Below the pieces are notes generated by a model, which was given only the letters and a program-made list of their open reading frames with translations, did not search any database and had not been told where the DNA came from. This document shows positions 1 to 4,120 of a stretch of DNA of 5,499 bases, piece after piece; position 1 is the stretch's first letter, and each line of letters opens with the position of its first letter. Made by a program: the position numbers and the translations under genes. Source of the DNA: Actinomycetota bacterium (lineage in GTDB: Bacteria; Actinomycetota; Acidimicrobiia; Acidimicrobiales; Ilumatobacteraceae); assembly GCA_005787025.1 (NCBI GenBank), contig SYCH01000040.1, positions 1-5,499 of the forward strand. Direction: 5' to 3'.

Positions 1-115
1 TGGTGACCGCCACGATGCGCACCCGCTCACCGCCGACCGCCCGCACCTCGTCGACCAAGGTTCGGTATCGCACCGCGATCGCGGATGCATCGATCGCCCC
101 CGGTTCGACCGTCAC
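1..115 (-). CDS. yggS: YggS/PLPBP-family pyridoxal phosphate homeostasis protein, N-terminal fragment (cut by window edge)
   Basis: Members of this family are small fold-type III PLP-binding proteins without known catalytic activity that buffer cytoplasmic pyridoxal phosphate. The fragment encodes 38 residues from a GTG codon and ends in RVRIVAVT, matching the first beta strand that in this family runs directly into the PLP-binding lysine (rvrlvAVSK). The last base visible is A, which agrees with a Lys codon next, so the window appears to stop at that lysine. The preceding segment (residues about 8-28, IDASAIAVRYRTLVDEVRA) fits the N-terminal helix. The start was chosen because GTG overlaps the stop of the upstream gene as GTGA and has a GGAAG Shine-Dalgarno sequence eight bases upstream. 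Position after ftsZ and a pgeF-like gene is the usual one in actinobacteria, where sepF often follows. The identification rests on a short segment plus gene order, so it is good but not certain. Confidence 0.72.
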   Translation of the reverse strand, partial: MTVEPGAIDASAIAVRYRTLVDEVRAVGGERVRIVAVT

Positions 116-633
116 GCCACTTGCTTCCAAACCGCCAGCACGTGACGCTGCTCGTCGACACGCGCGCGATGAGAGAAGAACAGATCCGCTCGACATCCCG
201 TGCACAGTCCGACGTCGATGATGCGAACGCCCGGAGCCACTCGCGTCAACTCGACCGAGACGAGTGCACCCATGTCCAGTGCATCCCGCCCCTCTCGATC
301 GATTGAGCAAACGTGCGACCCGAATACGCGCTCCATCTCGCTCAGGTCCTCACCGCCGAACTCGTAGCAACACGCACCGACGTGCGCTCCGAGCACCGCA
401 TCGTTCGCTCGGGTGAGCAGCTCGTCGCCGGACGAACCATCGTGAACGCCGGGCCCGTCCACCTCACGCAGGACCACTCCGTGATCCTCGGTAAATTGTG
501 TCCAAGGCCGTGCCGACAACACCCGACGATTCGCGTGGTTCAGCGGTGATCGGGGATGAAAGTCTCCATCGAATCCCGTGGAGTGAACGATTTGCACGGC
601 GGGTCGTTCGACCACATGAACGAACGCGGGCAC
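112..633 (-). CDS. PgeF/YfiH/YlmD (laccase-domain, DUF152) family protein lacking the central catalytic block
   Basis: This 173-residue protein starts at GTG 633, 13 bases after the ftsZ stop. Its C-terminal half matches the PgeF/YfiH family well: GACCYEFG (86-93), a DM of the conserved DL type (120-121), CTGC (144-147), FFSHRAR (152-158) and the closing RHVLAVW (163-169). The N-terminal part also fits: DGDF (22-25), RRVLSARPWTQF (36-47), a DHG at 50-52 where the family has QVHG, and GDELLTRANDAVL (69-81) where it has the 'ADALVT..PG.vL' strand. At residues 81/82 the sequence jumps straight to the strand before CCYEFG. The intervening ADC and HAGWRG segment, usually some 70 residues, is absent without frame loss; family members are typically about 230-260 residues. 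The family is known for purine nucleoside phosphorylase/adenosine deaminase activity and, in E. coli PgeF, for correcting L-Ser misincorporated by MurC. Only one His of the His-Cys-His active site remains, so those activities are doubtful. It may be a remodelled or decaying paralogue, or the result of an assembly error. Confidence 0.8.
   Translation of the reverse strand: MPAFVHVVERPAVQIVHSTGFDGDFHPRSPLNHANRRVLSARPWTQFTEDHGVVLREVDGPGVHDGSSGDELLTRANDAVLGAHVGACCYEFGGEDLSEMERVFGSHVCSIDREGRDALDMGALVSVELTRVAPGVRIIDVGLCTGCRADLFFSHRARVDEQRHVLAVWKQVA
124..128 (-). promoter_or_regulatory. Shine-Dalgarno sequence of the yggS-like gene
   Basis: GGAAG on the minus strand lies eight bases before the GTG at 115-113, inside the last codons of the upstream gene. 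It decides the start in favour of this GTG and suggests coupled translation across the GTGA overlap. Confidence 0.55.
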
Positions 634-646
634 GTCGCCCGCCGGG

Positions 647-1768
647 TCACTTCAAGAACGACGGGACGTCGAAGTCGTCGTCACCATCGTCGGACGGATC
701 GGCCGGGTCGCTGGCGAAGATGTCCTTGGGCGCCGGGGCGGGAGCCGAACGGCTCTCGCGGGCCGGAGCCGCACCACGTCCGGCGGGACGTCCGGTCGGA
801 CGCACCTGGGGAGCGCCCTCCCAGCGATCGAAACCAGCGGCGATCACGGTGACCTTCACCTCGTCACCCATGTCGTCGTTGATCACGGTTCCGAAGATGA
901 TGTTGGCGTCCTGGTGAGCGATGCCGTGGATGATCTCGGCGGCCTCGTTCATCTCCATGAGGGTCATGGTGGAGGGACCGGTGACGTTCAACAGAACGCC
1001 TCGCGCACCTTCGATGGATGCTTCGAGCAGATTGCTGGACAGCGCCTTCAACGCGGCATCGCGGGCCCGACTGTCACCGCTGGCGGTGCCGATCCCCATC
1101 AGTGCCGAGCCGGCGTTCTGAAGGGTCATCTTGACGTCGGCGAAGTCGGTGTTGATCAGGCCGGGATTCGTGATGAGTTCCGAGATACCGGAAACACCGT
1201 TGTAGAGGACCTCGTCGGCGCGCCCGAAAGCCTCCATCACGGTGTCGCGAGCGTCGACAACCGACAGCAAACGATCGTTCGGGACGACGATGAGGGTGTC
1301 GACCTTCTCTTTGAGCTTGGCGATTCCCGCGTCGGCCTGAACGGCACGACGCCTACCCTCGAACGAGAAAGGACGCGTGACGATACCGATCGTGAGCGCA
1401 CCGAGGCTCTTGGCCACTTCGGCCACCACCGGGGCGGCTCCGGTTCCGGTTCCGCCACCTTCACCCGCGGCGATGAACACCATATCGGCACCCTTGAGAG
1501 CATCTTCGATCTCGTCACGGTGCGCCTCGGCGGCTTGACGACCGACCTCGGGATCGCTTCCGGCACCGAGACCGCGAGTCAGTTCGCGACCGACGTCGAG
1601 CTTCAATTCGGCGTCACTCGTCATCAACGCCTGGATATCGGTGTTGATGGCGATGAACTCGACTCCGCGCAGGTTGCGCTCGATCATGCGGTTCACCGCG
1701 TTCACGCCGCCACCGCCGACGCCGATCACCTTGATCTGGCAGATGTAGTTGTTCTGTCCACCAACCAT
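647..1768 (-). CDS. ftsZ: Cell division protein FtsZ
   Basis: This is the tubulin-like GTPase that polymerises into the cytoplasmic Z ring and recruits the divisome. The 373-residue protein is complete. The GTP-binding domain shows GVGGGGVNAVNRM (16-28), NTD (42-44), the tubulin signature loop GGGTGTGAAP (104-113) preceded by AGE as in actinobacteria, and RPFSFEGRRR (132-141). The T7 synergy loop NPGLINTDFADVK (201-213) carries the catalytic acidic residues D208 and D211. The C-terminal subdomain runs to about residue 312. A proline-, alanine- and arginine-rich linker that turns acidic follows, ending in the conserved C-terminal peptide DFDVPSFLK (365-373), which in other bacteria binds membrane tethers and partners such as SepF. 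The start is ATG 1768 with a strong AGAGGAG nine bases upstream. A 230-bp leader separates it from ftsQ, so separate promoter control is likely. No ftsA lies upstream, in keeping with actinobacteria. Nothing in the GTPase core looks abnormal. Confidence 0.98.
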   Translation of the reverse strand: MVGGQNNYICQIKVIGVGGGGVNAVNRMIERNLRGVEFIAINTDIQALMTSDAELKLDVGRELTRGLGAGSDPEVGRQAAEAHRDEIEDALKGADMVFIAAGEGGGTGTGAAPVVAEVAKSLGALTIGIVTRPFSFEGRRRAVQADAGIAKLKEKVDTLIVVPNDRLLSVVDARDTVMEAFGRADEVLYNGVSGISELITNPGLINTDFADVKMTLQNAGSALMGIGTASGDSRARDAALKALSSNLLEASIEGARGVLLNVTGPSTMTLMEMNEAAEIIHGIAHQDANIIFGTVINDDMGDEVKVTVIAAGFDRWEGAPQVRPTGRPAGRGAAPARESRSAPAPAPKDIFASDPADPSDDGDDDFDVPSFLK

Positions 1769-1777
1769 GCTGGGAGA

Positions 1778-1784
1778 CTCCTCT
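1778..1784 (-). promoter_or_regulatory. Strong Shine-Dalgarno sequence of ftsZ
   Basis: AGAGGAG on the minus strand sits nine bases before the ftsZ ATG. It is the best ribosome binding site in the window, as expected for the most abundant division protein, and it fixes the ftsZ start. Confidence 0.85.
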
Positions 1785-1791
1785 GGTTTCG

Positions 1792-1814
1792 GGCCCCCGG
1801 CGGAGCCGGCGGCC
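1792..1814 (-). repeat. GC-rich hairpin just upstream of the ftsZ ribosome binding site
   Basis: The minus strand reads GGCC-G-CCGGC-TCC-GCCGG-G-GGCC: two stems of 4 and 5 bp separated by a single G/G mismatch and closed by a 3-base loop. It ends seven bases before AGAGGAG. There is no U-tract after it, so it does not look like an intrinsic terminator. It may be an mRNA 5' structure that protects the transcript or tunes ribosome loading. Confidence 0.5.
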
Positions 1815-1826
1815 TGTTGTTACTAC

Positions 1827-1875
1827 TTCGGTCGTGTTTTCTCGAACGTCCTGAAACTACGCCAGCTCGACCGAA
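1827..1875. repeat. 8-bp perfect inverted repeat flanking a 33-bp spacer in the ftsZ leader
   Basis: TTCGGTCG occurs at 1827-1834 on the plus strand and its exact reverse complement CGACCGAA at 1868-1875. The arm centres are 41 bp apart, close to four helical turns. It could be two half-sites for a regulator or a long-range stem in the leader RNA, but an 8-bp match of this kind can also arise by chance in 230 bp. Confidence 0.3.
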
Positions 1876-1930
1876 CAATCCGTCCGGGCCGGTTGTGGGC
1901 ATGATTCTCCCACTTTCGCCATCGCAATGG

Positions 1931-1972
1931 GGGGATACCCCGCCGGCGTGGCCGGACAAAGTCCTGCTAGGA
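1931..1972 (-). repeat. Three consecutive small hairpins with 3-base loops downstream of ftsQ
   Basis: On the minus strand, beginning 26 bases after the ftsQ stop, are TCCT-AGC-AGGA (1972-1962), CCGGC-CAC-GCCGG (1955-1943) and GGGG-TAT-CCCC (1941-1931). All are perfect stems of 4-5 bp with 3-base loops, and the last two are one base apart. The arms of the middle one (CCGGC/GCCGG) recur in the hairpin at 1805-1809/1797-1801. They may mark mRNA 3'-end stabilisation or attenuation between ftsQ and ftsZ; no U-run follows. Confidence 0.4.
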
Positions 1973-1998
1973 GCACCCGAAAACCCGACGCGACCACT

Positions 1999-3153
1999 TC
2001 AGCGAACGCTCGGCTCTCCACTGGAGACGTCGATGATCGCGTACTTGCTCGAACCCTGCTTCTTGATCTCGTTGACGACTCCGACCAGTTTGGTCTGGAA
2101 ATCATCGGGGCGGCCGAACAGGACCTCTACTTCGTCGGTGAGGGTCATCGACACCTCTCCTTCGGCCGAGACCACCACGGAGAGAAGTCGGGTGCGCAGT
2201 TCACTCGGAAGCGCGTTGACCAACTGCGCCGCCCCGAGGAATGGCTGGCCCACCGAGTCCCCCGCGGACAAGTTGGGGCCGGTCCCTCGAATCGGGACGT
2301 AGTCCACGGGGTCGCCCTCGATGACGTCCAACACGCGCCCATCACGATCGATCACCCGGTTGAAACCGTCGACCGCGCCATAGAAGCCGATCGGCTCACG
2401 TTCGACGATCTGAATGAGGACCCTCGAGGGTAAGTGAGAGGACAACGACACCTCGCGAACCCACGGGATCGCCTCGAGTCGCATCTCGGCTCCGTGAAGG
2501 TCGGCGGTGAGGATGGGTTCGCCTTTCAGATCCGAGATCACCTCGCCGAGCACGCTGGGGTCGGCGTACACGTTGCCCTCGACCTGAACGTTGCGAATGG
2601 ACAAGATGGGAGAGGTCAACAGAAGAAGCACGACCAGCACCACGGCCACCGCGATTCCGACCACGGAGAACCAGCGCAACCGCCGACGTCCCGCGGCTCG
2701 ACGGATGGCGATGCGACGCTGCCGAAAACGTGACGCACCCGCCGGAGAAGCGGCCGGAGCCGGGGCCGAATCATCGTCGGAGATGACGACGCGCTTCGTG
2801 CCGGAGGCGGACGGCTTGACCGACGATGTCTTCGCTGGAGACGACGTCGGCGCTGGAATCTTCCTCGAGATCTTCTTCGGAGTCGCCGTCGATGTCGAGT
2901 CGCCGTCGATGTCGTCGTCGCTCGCCTCCTTGGATCGGGCCCGACCGAGCCAGCGGCGCCCGGGGAATCGCTTGGGTGGGGCCGATTCCTGCGACCCGTC
3001 GCCGCCACCGGACCCACCCGCGTCCGCGGAACCCGCGGTGGTGTCGTCGTCGGAGAAGACCGCCGAGAGTTCGGCTTGCACGTCGTCGGAGATGCCCTCG
3101 TCGAAGTCGGTGGCGATCTCGCTCGTGGGGTCCACGGGGCGGTCAGCGGCCAT
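1999..3153 (-). CDS. ftsQ: Cell division protein FtsQ (DivIB), POTRA-domain membrane protein
   Basis: FtsQ is a single-pass membrane protein that bridges early and late divisome components, partnering FtsL and FtsB outside the membrane. With the chosen start it has 384 residues. Residues 1-140 form a hydrophilic, low-complexity cytoplasmic tail rich in Asp, Ser, Pro and Ala. A strongly basic stretch follows (about 141-160, many Arg), then one hydrophobic segment (about 161-185). The POTRA domain (about 186-254) shows VQVEGNVY, PWVREVSLSSHLPSRVLIQIVEREP and the typical PWV and EREP motifs. The rest is the FtsQ beta domain, with VLFG and K of the 'fG...dfqtKl' motif near 345-356. ATG 3153 was preferred because GGAGA lies six bases upstream and it overlaps the murB stop by only 11 bases. 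In-frame ATGs at 3192 and 3207 lack a good ribosome binding site and would overlap murB more deeply. The tail is longer than in most relatives, and its sequence contains a 17-bp tandem duplication. Confidence 0.93.
   Translation of the reverse strand: MAADRPVDPTSEIATDFDEGISDDVQAELSAVFSDDDTTAGSADAGGSGGGDGSQESAPPKRFPGRRWLGRARSKEASDDDIDGDSTSTATPKKISRKIPAPTSSPAKTSSVKPSASGTKRVVISDDDSAPAPAASPAGASRFRQRRIAIRRAAGRRRLRWFSVVGIAVAVVLVVLLLLTSPILSIRNVQVEGNVYADPSVLGEVISDLKGEPILTADLHGAEMRLEAIPWVREVSLSSHLPSRVLIQIVEREPIGFYGAVDGFNRVIDRDGRVLDVIEGDPVDYVPIRGTGPNLSAGDSVGQPFLGAAQLVNALPSELRTRLLSVVVSAEGEVSMTLTDEVEVLFGRPDDFQTKLVGVVNEIKKQGSSKYAIIDVSSGEPSVR
2880..2914. repeat. 17-bp tandem direct repeat inside ftsQ
   Basis: AGTCGCCGTCGATGTCG occurs twice back to back (2881-2897 and 2898-2914), and the match extends one base to the left. 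The unit is not a multiple of three, so the two copies are read in different frames, giving DIDGD from one and STSTAT from the other within the disordered FtsQ tail. It lies in a GTC/GAC-rich low-complexity patch and looks like a slippage duplication. Confidence 0.8.
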
Positions 3154-4120
3154 CGTCGTCTCCGGTGGCCGAAGGCGGAAGTCGGGCGTCATCGAAGACG
3201 TGGGCATCGGGGAAGCCCACCAGTCGCACTTCGCTGCGCATCACGTAGCCAGTCTTGTCGGCGACCACCCGTCGAACGTGGGACATCACCGCGACGACGT
3301 CGTCGGAGCGTCCACCCTCGTCGGCCTGGATGAAGTTCGCGTGCTTGGTCGAAACCGATGCCGACCCGATGCGCAGACCGCGCAAACCGCACTCGTCGAT
3401 CAGCCGACCCGCCGCCACCTCACCGGGAACCGGATTCACGAACACCGACCCGGCGTTCTGCCCGCCGGGCTGGTTCTCGCGCCGCCAGCGCACGATCTCC
3501 TCGATCGTCGCTTCACACGACTCCCGAACCCCCGCGGACAGCGCGAGACGCACACCGAGCACGACCCGCTCGTCACCGATCGCCGAACCACGGAAGCGCA
3601 ATCCGAGATCGTCGGCTCGCACGTCTCGAGTCGATCCGTCGCGCCAGTCGAACAGCCGAGCGTCCACCAACGACGACTTCATGTCGGACCCGTGTCCACC
3701 GGCGTTCATTCGCACGGCCCCACCGACGGTTCCCGGGACACCGACCGCCCATTCGAACCCGGTCAGACCGGCAGCGGCGGTGCGTCGGGCCAGAACCGGA
3801 AGGGGAACCGCCGCACCGGACGCCACCGACGCATCATCGACTCGCAGGTCGATGTTCGAAGTGAAGTCGCCCAGTTGGACGACGATGCCGGCGAAACCGT
3901 GGTCACTGACGAGCATGTTGCTTCCCCGACCGATCACGAGCACCGGTAACGAATGGGTCGCGGCGGCCTCGGCCACTCGCGACAGCTGTTCCTCCTCGTC
4001 CACCCGGACGAAAACCGCGGCGCGACCGCCGACTCGATACGTCGTGAGCCCGGCCACCGGATGATCGAACATGGCGTTGTCGCCGATGAGACGACGGACG
4101 CTGTGTGCATCGACGTTCAC
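3143..4120 (-). CDS. murB: UDP-N-acetylenolpyruvoylglucosamine reductase (MurB)
   Basis: MurB is the cytoplasmic FAD enzyme that uses NADPH to reduce UDP-GlcNAc-enolpyruvate to UDP-MurNAc, the substrate of MurC. The protein has 325 residues. The N-terminal FAD domain shows LTTYRVGGRA (25-34), the GRGSNMLV (64-71) flavin-binding motif, and VPGTVGGAVRMNAGG (128-142). Further on come LRFRGSA (174-180), in the place of the usual 'yR.S' motif with its substrate-contacting Arg, and GSVFVNP (224-230), whose Ser225 corresponds to the proton-donating serine. The segment CGLRGLRIGSASVSTKHANFI (244-264) is the typical substrate-binding region, and SEVRLVG (296-302) supplies the conserved C-terminal Glu. 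The start GTG 4120 overlaps the murC stop as GTGA with no strong Shine-Dalgarno, implying coupled translation. The 3' end overlaps ftsQ. The last 20 or so residues after GFPD are a non-conserved acidic tail. All key residues are present. Confidence 0.96.
   Translation of the reverse strand: MNVDAHSVRRLIGDNAMFDHPVAGLTTYRVGGRAAVFVRVDEEEQLSRVAEAAATHSLPVLVIGRGSNMLVSDHGFAGIVVQLGDFTSNIDLRVDDASVASGAAVPLPVLARRTAAAGLTGFEWAVGVPGTVGGAVRMNAGGHGSDMKSSLVDARLFDWRDGSTRDVRADDLGLRFRGSAIGDERVVLGVRLALSAGVRESCEATIEEIVRWRRENQPGGQNAGSVFVNPVPGEVAAGRLIDECGLRGLRIGSASVSTKHANFIQADEGGRSDDVVAVMSHVRRVVADKTGYVMRSEVRLVGFPDAHVFDDARLPPSATGDDDGR
3160..3163 (-). promoter_or_regulatory. Shine-Dalgarno sequence deciding the ftsQ start
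   Basis: GGAG (in CCGGAGACGACG) precedes ATG 3153 by six bases and lies inside the end of murB. The in-frame ATGs at 3192 and 3207 have nothing comparable, so translation of ftsQ probably begins at 3153. Confidence 0.6.

Larger units (their letters stand above)
1769..1998 (-). promoter_or_regulatory. ftsQ-ftsZ intergenic region / ftsZ leader
   Basis: This 230-bp non-coding stretch is the only one of its size here; all other gene junctions overlap or are 13 bp apart. In Streptomyces and Corynebacterium the equivalent interval carries several ftsZ promoters, so promoters are expected here. I cannot name one with confidence. The relatively AT-rich part at about 1815-1860 holds TAGTAAC-like and TAGTTT-like -10 candidates, but none has a convincing -35 at the right distance. 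From ftsQ towards ftsZ the region contains three small hairpins (1972-1931), an 8-bp inverted repeat (1875-1868 with 1834-1827), a GC-rich hairpin (1814-1792) and the ftsZ ribosome binding site. No poly-U-tailed terminator is seen, so read-through from ftsQ is possible. Confidence 0.5.

Noticed and set aside
112..633. Frameshifted pgeF with the missing part in another frame
   Set aside because: Both family-like halves are in the same frame with no stop, and the bases around 390 go directly from one motif to the other with no room for the missing segment in any frame.
1792..1814. Rho-independent terminator before ftsZ
   Set aside because: The hairpin is followed by GAAACCAGAGGAG and not a U-tract, and it leads straight into the ftsZ ribosome binding site.
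1890..1915. MraZ-type GTGGG box
   Set aside because: Only one GTGGG (with a CCCAC facing it) is present; the regularly spaced direct repeats expected of MraZ sites are absent.
1900..1930. Promoter formed by TTGCGA and AATCAT
   Set aside because: Each hexamer has only moderate consensus similarity and the spacer is 15 bp, too short to support a confident call.
914..2302. Long plus-strand open frame (462 codons) opposite ftsZ and the spacer
   Set aside because: It is antisense to a certain ftsZ, has no recognisable domain, and continues through the spacer into the end of ftsQ. Open antisense frames of this kind are expected in GC-rich genes with strong third-position bias.
3154..3207. Upstream in-frame ATGs at 3207 and 3192 as ftsQ starts
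   Set aside because: Neither has a good Shine-Dalgarno sequence and both lengthen the overlap with murB, while ATG 3153 has GGAGA at suitable distance.
2591..3949. Long plus-strand open frame (452 codons) opposite ftsQ and murB
   Set aside because: It spans two convincingly coding minus-strand genes, and its composition is low-complexity Arg/Ser/Pro typical of a shadow frame.
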